From: Podospora pseudoanserina
Taxonomy: Eukaryota; Ascomycota; Sordariomycetes; Sordariales; Podosporaceae
Length of the DNA stretch: 64,000 nt
Direction: 5' to 3'
Assembly: GCF_035222485.1 (NCBI RefSeq)
Contig: NC_085925.1
Coordinates: forward strand, 3,286,001-3,350,000
Shown here: in pieces, positions 1 through 11,424 of the stretch
Layout: each line of letters starts with the position of its first letter
Position numbering within the stretch: the first letter of the stretch is position 1
Program-made: the position numbers and the translations under genes
Notes under the pieces: model-generated
Told to the model about the DNA's origin: nothing
The model's input: the letters and a program-made list of their open reading frames with translations, nothing else
Databases searched by the model: none

Positions 1-208
1 TAGTTACCGTCGAGACTGTTTCTGTATAAATATACGAATTCCAGCTTGCTTTAACTGCTGGGGTAGTCGATGTCGATGTGAGCAACCGTCGATGTTTCAC
101 AACCAGACAACAAGCGTATTCTTTACCTTACACCATCTACTTACACTGCATGACTCTTTATACCTCGGTTATAAAAGATAACATCTACCTACCCGGCGTT
201 TCCTTGAA

Positions 209-585
209 ATGGAGTCTCAGCAGTGCCAGTGCAAAGCTCCCGTACCAGATGTGTATTACATATGCGTGACTTGTAGAGTAAGTCCCTGGCCCCAATACAC
301 TAGCACTGAACGCAAAAACATACCTACCTTATCCAACACAGCCCCTCATATTCGGAAACAACCCCAGTTCAGCATCCATCTCAACAGGCGCCGTATTCAT
401 ATTTGGTAACAAATTCAAGCTCGGAATCCCTCTCAACAGGCCACATATTCAACGGTGCCCTCGCATTCGACAATAACCCCAGCTCAGCCAGCCCAGAGGG
501 ACTGAAGCGAAAGAGAAAACTCGAATATAAAGAAGCAGCGAGGAAGGCAAAGCAAAAAAATGCAAATGCTCAGGGGCGCAGGTAG
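209..585 (+). CDS. possible small zinc-ribbon-like protein, exons uncertain
   Basis: A start at 209 opens a short Cys-rich peptide (CQC near residue 6, CVTC near residue 20) that runs straight into GTAAGT at about 278, a good fungal 5' splice site. CAG-type acceptors follow near 343 and 430. Downstream frames hold two similar blocks (FGNNPSSAS and FDNNPSSAS) and end in a strongly basic tail (GLKRKRKLEYKEAARKAKQK) with a stop at 585. This could be a small nuclear or RNA-binding protein, but I do not recognise a family, the inner exon joins are not fixed, and it may be chance. No neighbour helps. Confidence 0.25.
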
Positions 586-1617
586 GCTCAGCAAGACGGC
601 AACCTGAAGTACTTTAACGGAAGTGATCAGCAAGGTAGGCATACATCGTTCGCCAGGCTAAAAACAAGGGAAATAGGGCGGAGGTAGAGAAATGGGGAAG
701 GCGAAACAGCAAAGGTTTGGTTGGGATGAAATTTGATCGCAAATACAGGGCCGCTGATGACACGGGGAAGATAGCATGGAAACCACCCAGCTGGTTTTGG
801 GACTGGAGGGGGCATGTTGTCGGTGTTGCGGGATATGAGTGGATTTGTGATGGATCTTGGTGGTTTATGGTGTTGTGGAATTGCGGTTTTGAGTTTTTGG
901 TTTCATTTTTAGTGGCTTTTTATTTATTTATTTGCAGCTCAAGGTTATTGGAGGATCAGCTGGTCTGGGGTTCTAGAGCACAGGTATATCTAGTGATCAA
1001 TATCAAGATTGAACATGTTAATGATCTCAATGGTTATGTCCCATTCTGTCAAGCATCACCGTAAGTACCTACCTACCGCCCTTACAATGGCGAGCTCATG
1101 AAGGTAGCAACAGGTAGTATCTCCTGCTATATCAAAAATCCCGTATATAAGCGGCTATCAACTATCCTGTGAGACCCAGCCTCATTCAAGACCCCTATTG
1201 CAGACAAGGAAGTCAGAACAACAATTAACCCCTGTCCGGGACACTGGCAAGGCTCTGACCTGCGCCGCAAAGGGGGCTTGATGAGCTGAACCACCATTGG
1301 ACACCAAATCAAACGGTATTGGCCAAGATTTGCCTGGACCACCTGCACTCTGCACTGTCACCACCTATCACACCCCACGATGGCTTAGTTTGGCGCCCAA
1401 AAGTCTGCAGCGTAACCGCCACAATTCATTCCAAGGCAGACTATCAATTCTGGGCAACATAGCACAAGTACCGGTACCTTCCTGGGGCTGAACCCCTAAA
1501 CGCGAGATACCCCAAGATTGCACGACAAAGACTGTTACCTGATTTCCCACCTCCATCATTTCCAACCTCAAATCATCATCGCGTCATGACACCAACCAAG
1601 AACCATGCGCCGCGACA
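586..1617. other. intergenic, no gene seen
   Basis: Open frames here are short, overlap on both strands and show no domain or splice pattern. A TACCTACCTACC run sits near 1067-1078. The last part is the likely promoter and 5' UTR of the gene at 1618. Confidence 0.5.
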
Positions 1618-2487
1618 ATGTTAACCGGCATGGAATTCTGGAAAGACTTCCCCATCACCAACAACAACGACAGCAACACCTTGCCATTATTACCCATCAC
1701 CAGCCCAGAAACATGGCTCCGTTTAATGAACCACTCCACCGCCAAGCTCGGCCTCTCCTACTTCCCACCAAACCTCATCGCCGTCCCTCACAACTTCTCC
1801 TCATTTGACACCATCCCAACCAACAGCCTGGTCATCACCCTCCCCGACCCAGACTCCTCCCGCTTAGAAAACAACCCTCAGCAATTAGACCAACTAATCT
1901 ACGGTCTCATCTGCACGTTAGCCGGCATCTGGGTGGCAGCCTGGGCAGCATGGACGTGGTACCACAACGGCACTCTTCTCATCCCACGAGTATCACCACC
2001 AGGCTCAAAAGACGTAAACAATGACGTCGAACTCGGCGCCCACACCGCAGCAGTGGATTTCGTCTCCCCTGAAACATTCCACGCTGGGTTTCTAAAGTAT
2101 TATTATGATGTCGGCGGGGATGAGCACCAATTGGCGGACAATATCTTCAACCACTCCGCTGACTCTCACAATAAGCGGGAGAAGCCAGTCACGGGGGAGG
2201 ATGTGGAGGAGTTGACAAAGTTGGTGCAAAAGATGTACGAGATTGATGTTGAACTGTTTGGGTTGCAAGATGCGAGGTATATCACCGAGGATAAAAAGGA
2301 TAAACTGAGGAGGAAGAGGGAGGCGATGCTAGTGGAGGCGGCGAGGGTAGTGGAATCTTGGGCGGATAGGCGGTGGTTGCACATCAACAAGTGGGAGGAG
2401 GGGGAGTATGACACTGTCTTGGAGATTCTGGACGTGCTGAGGGAGTATGTCGAGGCGGAGAGGCAGAAGAGGGTGTATGTCTATTAA
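1618..2487 (+). CDS. hypothetical single-pass membrane protein, 289 aa
   Basis: One uninterrupted frame of 289 residues. One clear membrane segment lies near residues 92-112 (LIYGLICTLAGIWVAAWAAW). The N-terminal half has several N-x-S/T sites, which suits a lumenal or outside position. The C-terminal half is charged and helical (roughly 180-285, rich in E, K and R), likely a cytosolic amphipathic or coiled-coil part. Codons end mostly in C in the first half and in G in the second. An ATG at 1605 is in another frame. No known family recognised. The gene is convergent with the surface-protein gene ending at 2717. Confidence 0.6.
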   Translation: MLTGMEFWKDFPITNNNDSNTLPLLPITSPETWLRLMNHSTAKLGLSYFPPNLIAVPHNFSSFDTIPTNSLVITLPDPDSSRLENNPQQLDQLIYGLICTLAGIWVAAWAAWTWYHNGTLLIPRVSPPGSKDVNNDVELGAHTAAVDFVSPETFHAGFLKYYYDVGGDEHQLADNIFNHSADSHNKREKPVTGEDVEELTKLVQKMYEIDVELFGLQDARYITEDKKDKLRRKREAMLVEAARVVESWADRRWLHINKWEEGEYDTVLEILDVLREYVEAERQKRVYVY

Positions 2488-2716
2488 TAATGGAACATTT
2501 ATGCAAAGGCCAGATGTATTTGTTGCTAAAGTAATAACAGAAGAAATCAAAAATGTGCACAGAAATCACCTGACCTGGCCGTGAACAAAACCAACAGCGA
2601 TATATCCCAAGCGCAACCCCCCAACAAGACATCACGTCGTCATTTCTACAATCCGAGCCATGTTGATTCTCAACCGTCCCCTTCATCTTCTTCCTGCATC
2701 CACCTCCACCAAGAAT

Positions 2717-4059
2717 TCACCTCCTAAACTGCGCACTCCCATCCTCCCCAACCCCCATCCTAGCCTCCATCTCCGCAGGCAATCTATCCTCCTCCTGGGT
2801 CTCCTTCCAGTTATTCCCCCCCTTGATCTCCACCGTCGGCTTCCCAAACCCAAAATCAAAAGCAACATCATGCTCACTCTCCCAATCCAGCTTCTGCCTC
2901 TCCTGCACCGGCAACCCCGCCGCACTCTCCAAATCCCGCTTGCTACTACCACCACTGGCAGCACTGCCAGACCGTGTATGTCTCCTGAACGGGTTGTTCT
3001 CCATCCGCTTGTGCCACATGATGTAGAGGATGACGATGAGCAGGACCAACGAGCCGCCTCCCAGACCGGCTGCAACGCCGATTTTGGTGGAGAGGGGGAT
3101 CCCGCTGCTTTCAGATGGGGTGGGGCTGGTGGAGGGGGGGGGGTGTTATTGAGGGGAAGGTCGGGGAAACGTTGGTGTTGGTTAGGGGTTTGTGGTGTCG
3201 GAGGTTGTTGGGGAGAGGAGCTGTCGGTAGCCTCGTCGTCGACTACGGCGTTTACTTGGGTCGGTTGGGGTGGGGTGAAGACCGACATGAAGGGGGAGCC
3301 GTTGGCAGGTGTGACGAGGCTGAGGAAGGGGGAAGTGTTGGCGGGTTGGTCGGCGGTTGTTGTTGGGGCGGGGGTTGAAGCAGGAGCAGCGGTGGTATCG
3401 GCTGGCAGTGAGGGGAGCGGGAGGAGTACTGCACCGCCGGCGCCAGAATCTGCATCTGGGGAGGGAGCTGGAGGGACATCGGGCGCTGGGGCTGGCGAGG
3501 GCACAGGTTCGGGGTCTTCTTGCTCGGCGGGAGGGTCGGCAATGACAATCGGCGCTGGTACGGGTGCCGGTCCTGGGCTTGGCTCTGGTGATGGAGCGGG
3601 AGCTGGTGCAGGCGTTGGTTCTTCGACTGCTGGAATCTCCGCGACGGGCACAGGCACCTGTACAACTGGAGCAGTCGATTCTTCAGGCGTCGGTTCGGCA
3701 GTCGGAGCCTCGACGACGGGTGTCTCCTCCACAGCGGGCGATTCTTCCTCCGCAGGCATTGGGGAAGGAGTTGGTTCTGGAGTCGCAACTGCCTCCTCAT
3801 CCGGCGTTATCGTCTCTGGTGGCCCGATAACCCCGTCCAAAATCTCTGTCGGATCCGGAAGGGCGCCCACGATATCATCCGCCACCGTCGGCACCGGGAC
3901 CGCATCGATCAAATCCTGAAGTCCAGGCACAAGCCCTCCCCCATCTGACCCTGCCGGTTCCTCAACACCATTACTGTCCCCTCCCAACAAATCATCCAAT
4001 GTCGGCAACTGGGCCATCGCCAGCGCGGCCTGAAGCCAAAAAAAGCGGATGACCAGCAT
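2717..4059 (-). CDS. Pro/Thr-rich single-pass surface protein, frame broken at a C10 tract
   Basis: The N-terminus MLVIRFFWLQAALAMAQ is a good signal peptide; I chose this ATG (4059) over an upstream non-ATG frame. About 300 residues of Pro, Thr, Ala and Glu follow (SPAPAPD, EPTPAPAPAPS), typical of a stretched cell-wall ectodomain. At 3134-3143 a run of ten C (coding strand) ends the good frame: read through, it yields a low-complexity tail. One base more or two fewer would lead straight into a classic fungal pattern in the other frame: SESSGIPLSTKIGVAAG, a membrane helix LVLLIVILYIMWHKR, and a roughly 100-residue charged cytosolic tail ending at 2717. This layout resembles fungal mid2/Wsc-like or glycophorin-like surface proteins, without a Cys domain. 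The break may be a real indel, a hypermutable tract, or a base-calling error. Confidence 0.65.
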
Positions 4060-4083
4060 CGTTCGATATTTTCCAAACAACAA

Positions 4084-4809
4084 AAATTACAAGAATATAA
4101 GATGAAGAAAAATAGGCCAACGCCAGGGCTCAGTACAACAATAACATCTTGGGCTGGTGCCAAAAGTGAAAGCCAAACGACAACCGGTTGTCGAGAAGAA
4201 AACCAGAAAGGTTCAACGATTCAACCCGTTTGATCATCCCATGCACGGACGGGCAGCTGGATAGAAAGAGCGAACATTATCGTCAAACTTGGCATTCTGC
4301 CCGTGTCCACGATTCCGGGACTATCTTCGTTTCAGATGTTGGAGCTTTTGGTGGTGAACGCGGGGATGCAGGGGTTAATCGTAGCCGAAACGGGAAGCTC
4401 GCGTATCATGATGCCACTGATGCTACGAAAGCACCCCTGAGATCCGCGGAAAAAAAGCCACAACCTCGGTGTCCAAGCGCTGCCCTATGACGCGGCGTAT
4501 CAAGATGTTCTCGGCTGGGAGAGCCTGCATTCACCACGAGTAAGTGTTCTAACCTGAACCTGACTCGGATTGTGAGATCAGCTGAACATGCTGGTAACAA
4601 TACACCAGCTTGTGGCGCCCATGAACGTCTCGCACGAACATCATACGTTATAACAAACGGCTGTTATCATAAACGTAGCTCTTCTGATACAAGCTTGTAT
4701 GCACTGAACCCAACTGGTGAAGAACAAAAAGGGGCAAAAAGGGGGGTAATTGCCAAGCAACATGTCTGCCCATGCTTGGCATATCCAACGAGACTTCAAC
4801 AAGTTCAGA
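4084..4809. other. intergenic between surface-protein and glycosyltransferase genes
   Basis: Contains the upstream region of the minus-strand surface protein and the 3' flank of the glycosyltransferase. I see no gene, repeat or RNA here; the open frames are short and overlapping. Confidence 0.5.
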
Positions 4810-6493
4810 TCACAACTGATCACTGATCCAAGAATAGAGCCAGTAGCTTACACCGGCAAACCCGGCAGTCGCCAGTCCTCCGAGGAGCAGCAGATCCAGG
4901 TTCTTGGCTTTCCATATCGGCATTCTAACGTCTGCCGTCTGAAGATGCATCGGTCTCATCTTCCCACTGTTGGGATCCAGTCCGAACTTTGCATCGTACA
5001 TCATCTCCTCGATCAGGTCGGCGGCATAATGTTTCTTCCGGGCTGATATTCGGGCAATGTGCCTCATCCGCTCAACATTTCTCGCAAAGCTGCCGTCCTC
5101 ATCAAGCAGTACCTGCCGGCCCTTGTCGTAAATCTCGTCTCTTGTGAATGTGGCCTTATCGAGGCCCAACCCGACACCTGCTTCGACAATCCGTAGACCG
5201 TTCAAAAGCTGGTCGAAAAAGAATCCCAGAGACAACATACGCACTCCATGGTACATCGCCTCATTGACACTGCTCCCGCCACCATGGGTGACAAAGAGTA
5301 TCGTGTCCGGATGATCCAATATTGCTCTCTGAGGCGCAAAAGGCGTGAAATACCACCTCTCGCTCTGATTTTCCAGCAGCATCCCCACTGGCTCCCTGAC
5401 TCCCCCAGTCCACTGATTCAGCAACGGCTGAAACTGCTGCCTCTGTTTCTTTCCGACCGTCCAAATCACCCCATCTACCAATCCATCCGCCAACAAATCC
5501 CCCAATGCCCCCAAAAACATCACAACCTGCTCCGTCGGCAGCGTTATATGCGTCCCAAAACAAACATACACCACCCTCCTCTTCTTCCCCCGCTCATAGA
5601 ACCCCCTCAACTCCCCATCCAACCCAGGGTACTCCTCCGACAAAATCGGCCCAACAGCCTGCAAAAGCGGCGGGCAATCTTTTGGCGTCTCCAATCCCCA
5701 AAAGCTATTCACCAAACCCAGATAATCCGGCTTTCCCGCTGTCACCCCGGCCAGGGGGTAATTCACTCCGGCCTCTCTCCTCATCCTCTTGACCCACCTC
5801 AAATACGGCACCACCGTCGTGATTGCCCTCAACGGCCTCAGGGCCGCGCGTATCCTCTGCCAAAGGCTTGCCTTTTCCGAAGTCAGGGCATCGACTTGAA
5901 ACCCAGGAATCCCGGGGATATGCCCCGCTGATACCATCCCGTACGGCATCTGCGGCCAGACCATCGCCACTGGAACGCCAAACTGTTTTTGCATATCCCT
6001 TGTTGCCTCGACAAAGAAATCAGTCACGATCGCGTCGGGGGAGATGGCTTTGGTGATGCGGAGGAGGTGGGTGTAATCTGACGTCCAGAAGGCGTCGACT
6101 GTATATTTGGGCGCGAAGTAAGACTTGTAATCAACGCGGATGTCGGTGTTTTGGAGGGCGAGGTAGTGGGCTTCTTCTTGTTCGGGAGTTAGAGGGTCGC
6201 CCATGGGGTGGATGTGGGCAGGGGAGATAAAGGCGTAGGAGGGGTTGGTGAGGATCCATTTCTCTTGGGTTTTGTGGGTTGCGAAGTGGATTGTGTGCCC
6301 GCGGGAGGCGAGCAGGCGGCCGAGTTCGAGGACTGGGGCTGAAGTATGGGGAGGAGGGGGTTAGAGGTTGGTGGAAAAGAGAGTGGGCGATAAAGAAAGA
6401 GGTATTACCGGCGTGAGTGAAGCCGCCTGTCCCGGTGACGAGGAGAATGGTGCATTTGGAGAGGGTTTCGTCTGAACTTTGATCGGCGGACAT
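4810..6493 (-). CDS. UDP-glycosyltransferase (GT1), 537 aa, two exons
   Basis: Exon 1 (6493-6409) encodes MSADQSSDETLSKCTILLVTGTGGFTHA; a 70 bp intron (6408-6339, GTAATA..CAG) joins it in phase to exon 2 (6338-4810), giving TGGFTHAAPVLELGRLLASRGH, the usual N-terminal nucleotide-free Rossmann start of GT1 enzymes. Near residue 380 lies the UDP-sugar binding signature (FVTHGGGSSVNEAMYHGV, then FFFDQLLNG). The last 30 residues contain a hydrophobic segment (LDLLLLGGLATAGFAGVSYWLYSW), so the protein is probably membrane-anchored at its C-terminus, as in animal and some fungal UGTs. It should transfer a sugar from a UDP-sugar to a small lipophilic acceptor; the acceptor cannot be told. No biosynthetic cluster surrounds it. 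Confidence 0.88.
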
Positions 6494-7089
6494 GGCTTCG
6501 GGTTAGAGACGAGGTTGAGTTTGGGGGGTTGTTTGCATGTCGATGAATGAAGCGTGAAAGCAAGCACACGTCGTCAAAAACGGTGACACGGACACGGAGA
6601 ACAAGAAGCTGTCTGACATCCGGGCCGTTTCATTGGCCGCTTTGGGACTCCCCGCGAACCTCACCACGCCGCGAATGGTGGGAGTCAATGCAACGTTTGT
6701 GCAGCCAACAGTTTACAGCGGGATGAAAGCTGACAGCAGACTTGCCATTAGAAGTATCTGGAATCTGCTCATCATCATACCATTTGTTGGTCCTCGCCGC
6801 TATTGGTGGCTGTGCTGTCAGCGACATCACCGAATGGCTTGATATGGCCCGTGCACCGATCAACACATCATTTCTTTTCACCTCAAATCGTGATTGCTTA
6901 CGACTATGGAGGTGTGTATGCCTTGCTTCGTTCACTGCCTTGGAACCTAACCCTAGTTGAGATCACGTTAAGACTAGGGTAATTGCACTATCATGCTGAA
7001 TCGAGAGTAGGCGCGTACACGATTTGTCTAGGTAGGTAGGCTCAGTCAGTACCTGGACGGCAACACTTAACAAGCGATAGCTGCCCACC
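6494..7089. other. intergenic, no gene seen
   Basis: Likely upstream region of the glycosyltransferase (transcribed leftwards). A GGTAGGTAGG run lies near 7031. No supported coding sequence. Confidence 0.45.
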
Positions 7090-7629
7090 TGATCAAAAAT
7101 TCCGCTATGGCCTCTCTCAACCTATCAAACTCCATCTGAAGCTTTGACACCTGAGTATCCATCCTCACTTCATCAAACCTCTTCACCAGGCGCAAATCGT
7201 CAAAGTGTTTCAGTCCGCGTTCAGTGATTCGTCCAATCTCTGCTGGATTTCGGGGACAAATGCAAAGTCAGTATATGTATCACCGGACGGTAGATGGGAG
7301 ACTCGGAAGAGTCTCTCATCTTTCGCATGCCAATTAGTAAAGTCATCATCATCATCATCATCCACGTAATCATAGAGATGCAAGCGGAGCATGATTAATA
7401 TCTCTCGGGGGGTAAAACCGCATTGCATCCTTGATACTTCGGTTGCGGAGAGCGGCCGCCACCCATGACCGATGGCTTCTCGTAGAGTGGTGTGCTCTTG
7501 GCTGTCCCACCAAACCGCCCCCATCGATCCATCCATGGTCCTCATGTCCTCCCAGTCATCGATTGTGTCGAGTGCCTGTACGCGTAGTACGTGCCGGATG
7601 ACCGACAGCAGGGGAGAAAAGGCGGTCAT
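7090..7629 (-). pseudogene. F-box-like family copy A, partial
   Basis: An open stretch from 7629 to 7210 matches the middle of the intact family gene at 9958: VLRVQ near the start, then a gap, then RPLSATEVSRMQCGFTPREILIMLRLHLY against RPLSQTEVARLERAFVRAELLFFLHAVF. There is a run of seven Asp codons. Past the stop at 7210 another frame continues to about 7090 with helical, charged sequence (ITERGLKHFDDLRLVKRFDE and on), which could be a second exon or a frame break. The family N-terminus is absent, so I call it a partial, probably decayed copy. It lies just downstream of copy B in the same direction, suggesting tandem duplication. Confidence 0.5.
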
Positions 7630-7869
7630 GATGCTGGCACATCAACCCTTGTGTTTGACGGCGTAATGTGGTGGGAATAGAGCAGTGGAGGTTGAAAATT
7701 GAACTCAAACACCCAACCCCTGCCAACGTGAAGTGCCGAGTTGGGTCGCGCCAAGAGTGGAGCGAGCTGTCAAAGGGTGGGGGTAGGTAGGGGCCTTGTG
7801 GCTTCCCGCTCGCCTATGGGCTTGTTGTCTCCTCCCAGTCCATACCCCCAAAGTCGACATCAACAGACC

Positions 7870-9071
7870 CGAGTTGAGGAGCGTCAAATGATTCTCTGTC
7901 AAACCAAACCCAACCAAGCGCCCAATAATTAACCATATACAATTATACGGATGGTGAAGGTCAGGAACGTCAAACGGCGACGCTCTCCGTTGTTTACCGA
8001 ACTGACTCACGAGTGTCGACCACGCATTGTAGGGCCCCAGGCTGTCGACTTTCCCATGCAACTTCCGACCTACCTCTTTCAGTCTGCAGGAAAAGCGCAC
8101 TCGAATAATCGCAGATCCTCTCACGCCCTAGTCTCTGTGGTCAATGCCCACCCCCAACATGAGCATCAGATCCTCCTGTGCATGCTCCATGAACCACAAA
8201 GTTCCCATTCAGGTCATGAACCACGCGATCTTGGCGCACACAGTAAACTGCCTTACGTTCGTAGACCCGGTCAAGTTGATGCCCGATGAGCCCACTGAGG
8301 CATTCGAGCGATGGGTCAAGCTGGGATAGACTGTGACAGTACAAGAAGTCCAGTGCCGTCATCGCTTCAAGTTCCCAGTTGTGAAGGTTCCGGAAGAATC
8401 GTACAGTCAGGCAGGGTGAGGCCATAGTGAAGAGGACGTTACTGCCAAGAGCAGGAAAGAAGGCTCGTATCAATAGGATGGTCTCAGCACGAATAAATCC
8501 TCGCTCAATCATCGCTCGTTCTGTCGTCGACATTGGTCTGCGCCTTCTGCCTATGGTGGCCAGTAAAGCCTCGTGGCATTCGGTGCTGGGATTTGGGGGC
8601 AATATTGAATGTGGGCTTCTTCCGGTCAGCCATTGCGGCTCCCGCAGCCCCATCCACTCGACAGAGTGGTCTGCCAGCAGTCTTTGGGCACGGAGAACAT
8701 GTTGAACGAAGTGGCCTGTGGCTACTTCCACACGGCCGACAACGAACATCATCGGGGGGGTTGTGATGGACTATAAATCTGGGCATTCATTGATGATTGG
8801 TGTTGCTTCTTTCACTGGGGTGGCGAATGTCCCTTAGTTCGCGGGCCGTGCTGACACTATAGAGGCGAGCGAAGGTAATTGCTGCTTTCCAACCTTCGAC
8901 TGTGAGTCTCCGTGTTACGCGACGGGTTACGTACTGATCACAGATATACTGGTGGAGGCCGGAACTGGTTCGGAAAAGAGCACCAATATCGTCCATCGAG
9001 CAGTAATCCAGGATCTAGTCCATAGCCAGTGTGACCCGGGTGAGCGATAGGAGATCGAGATTAGTACCCAT
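7870..9071 (-). pseudogene. F-box-like family copy B, decayed
   Basis: The copy starts at ATG 9071 (MGTNLDLLSLTRVTLAMD) beside MAHHLNLLSLMGVSLVMD of the intact gene. An in-frame TAG at 9017-9015 follows at once, then the match goes on: ILDYCSMDDIGALFRT, QYVTRRVTRRLTVEGWKAAI. The frame changes before 8752, where GRVEVATGHFVQHVLRAQRLLADHSVEWMGLREPQWL matches the conserved core, then RRPMSTTERAMIERGFIRAETILL. Another change near 8140-8100 leads to DSLGPYNAWSTLVSQF against DPLGPNAAWSAYASQF, and faint similarity ends near 7870. At least three lesions. It is the reverse-strand neighbour of the intact copy with about 0.9 kb between their starts. Confidence 0.65.
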
Positions 9072-9957
9072 CGTGGTTGATCTTGGTAAAGGTGCAATTA
9101 GGTGGTCGGAAAAGTAATGAAGACGGCAGTAGATGATGTCGAAAGAGGTGGCAGTGTGGAAAACAAATGTGAGGCACGTGAACCAAAAGATTTCGAATAA
9201 ATATCTATACTGCGCGATAAGATTTTGTTTTGTTTGTTTGTGTGGCTCCAGTCTGTGGAGGGCTTCCAAAACACCACCCGTTCGAGGTATTCAAGCCTTC
9301 GCGTCACTAAGCTTTTTTTCCCTATCACAGTGCGCCAGACTACTGTTACTCTTGTCCTGCGTCGGGGTCCGGCCTTCTTCTATCTTTTTTTTGCACTTTG
9401 CACTCATTGACCTGGCGCAGTGAACGTGAAGTTCCTCAATTCACCTGGCATCTTTTCTTCTAATCCTGCTCCGATACTATCCTGCCCTTGATCTGCTCCA
9501 GACCCACCTTGGAAGGACACGCGGTCTTGAAAACCTAGTTCTGTATCGCGAGTGAATTGGCTGCTGGGAGCCAAAAGTGAACCGTAGAGCAAGACTATCC
9601 TGCCCTGCCAGTAGCCTGATCCACCTCGAGACGGTCATTTCCCTCCTGTTCTCCCTGCTCTCTCCTTCCTCCTCTCCCTCTTCTTTCCCCCCATTTTTTC
9701 CATCCTCTTTTTTCTGGTCTTCTCCCTCGGCATCTCCCTTGCTGGGGCTCTTTCCGAGTCTTACGAGTCTCTACGACACTGGTGTCAAATACCTACCTGC
9801 AGTTCCAGCAATCAACGGCGAAGACGGAAAAGGAGCTGCACAAATCAGAAACTTGAACAGACACTTCACCTCATGTCATCTGTCTAAGTTGTTTGGACAC
9901 ATCCCCCCTCTGTCAATAATGTTTGCTGATTGTCATTAGATTTACGTCACCGTCCAG
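9072..9957. other. shared upstream region of two F-box-like copies
   Basis: The divergent starts of decayed copy B (9071) and intact copy C (9958) flank it. It holds a C/T-rich stretch near 9640-9730 (TCTCCTTCCTCC type), common before fungal transcription starts. No coding sequence supported. Confidence 0.4.
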
Positions 9958-11424
9958 ATGGCCCATCACCTGAATCTTTTGTCGTTGATGGGAGTGTCAT
10001 TGGTCATGGACAATATCATTGATAAATGCGCCATGGATGATGTCCTAACTCTCTATCGGACACAGAGATTTCTAAATGACTACATTTCTACATACCTGGC
10101 CCGGCGGGCCAGGAGAAAGTTCACCACAGAAGGTCTTAAAGTGGCCTTGATTTTCGTCCGCCTGTGCGACATGGCTAGGCATTGTCAGCTCGAACATCCT
10201 ACAAGTCAGGACACTAAGTTGGCCATGCAGATCCTCGATGAGGAGCAAGACCTTCTTTCGATTACCACACCGCGGATTTTGTTTGACCTCTGCCGTGTTG
10301 AGGAGCTCGCGGCAAGATTTGTTCGATTTGTCTTGCGGATCCAACGACGACTTGCCGATAAAGCCGAAAGATGGATCCGAGTTGAGGAACCTGCGTGGCT
10401 CGCACCGATGTTGAAACCCAAGTACCGGTACTTCGACAAACGTGTTTACGAAGAGAAATTGAGGACCCTGAGCACTGCCGTTGGAAGCCATCGACGGCCC
10501 CTCTCCCAAACCGAGGTCGCCAGGTTAGAAAGGGCATTCGTTCGAGCAGAATTGCTGTTCTTTCTACATGCTGTTTTTTCCAAGGATATCACAGACAGAG
10601 CCTTTCACAAACTGCATCGTTGGGAAGTCGAGGAGCTTCTCTGCGCACTCGATTTCATGGAATGCCAAGGCCTGCGTCGGCTCACTCACGACACGCGCAC
10701 CAAAGCACTCAGATGGCTTTTCAGATATCAGATCAGCCAGGCCTTCTATCGACGCTTCGTAAGTATTTATTGTGGTATCAGTCCCAAGATAGTTGCCGGC
10801 TAACCATCTTGGTCCCTTGCATAGTACGATAAGCACTACGGTTCCAGGCAACAAAGACTACGGTTTACTGATGTTCCATTTAACCATGACGGCCATTCTA
10901 ACCTTTCGCAAGTCCAAGGTCAAGATCATTCCGACGACATCAAATGGAATGTGCCCAAGTGGACGGACCCTCTCGGACCCAATGCCGCATGGTCAGCCTA
11001 CGCAAGCCAGTTCCCAATCCAGGTTGAAGATCGAAACAACACCCGGATGACCCTGTCACAGCCAAGGTTCTTTCGCGCCCCAGGGATCTACGAGGATTTC
11101 GTTTGTATCCAGAACTACCGATGCCTGGCCTGGGTGATGTGGGACGCGGATACAACGGCGGCACTCCAGCTTGGACCAGTTGAGACCACGACCTCCCAGA
11201 TGCCGCCTCCTGTCCTCCAACTGGTTAACTTGGCTAAAGCCCTCGGCAAGGACTCGTATGAACGTTTCTTGGAGTCCACAGGAAAGATCAAGTATAGCCC
11301 GCTGCAGCTGTATGATCTCGGCTTAGACAGTCAGGTTCTCGACTCTGGGCAAATTCCAGAGATTCCAGTGGTCCAAAAGGCTATCAGGGATGAGGACGTC
11401 AGAAAGGCAGTAGCTGAGTTTTGA
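9958..11424 (+). CDS. F-box-like family protein, intact copy C, 466 aa
   Basis: Exon 1 is 9958-10758 and exon 2 10825-11424, joined in phase 0 across a 66 bp intron (GTAAGT at 10759, ATAG ending at 10824). The first 60 residues look like a divergent F-box: hydrophobic start, VMDNIIDKCAMDDVLTLYRT, then NDYISTYLARRARRKFTTEGLK. A helical middle follows (RVEELAARFVRFVLRIQRRL; SHRRPLSQTEVARLERAFVR). The C-terminal third carries WTDPLGPNAAWSAYASQF and ends in KAVAEF. If the F-box holds, the protein would be a substrate adaptor of an SCF ubiquitin ligase; the rest has no domain I know. Four other copies in the window are broken, making this the only one that seems functional here. Confidence 0.7.

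Noticed and set aside
2683-3130. Arg/Gly-rich C-terminal tail of the long frame over the surface-protein gene
   Set aside because: It follows the C10 tract and is of low complexity; the other frame gives a sound membrane helix and tail, so the former is a shadow.
2660-3919. 419-residue plus-strand frame opposite the surface protein
   Set aside because: Gly/Ser/Ala repeats mirror the Pro/Thr repeats of the real gene on the other strand.
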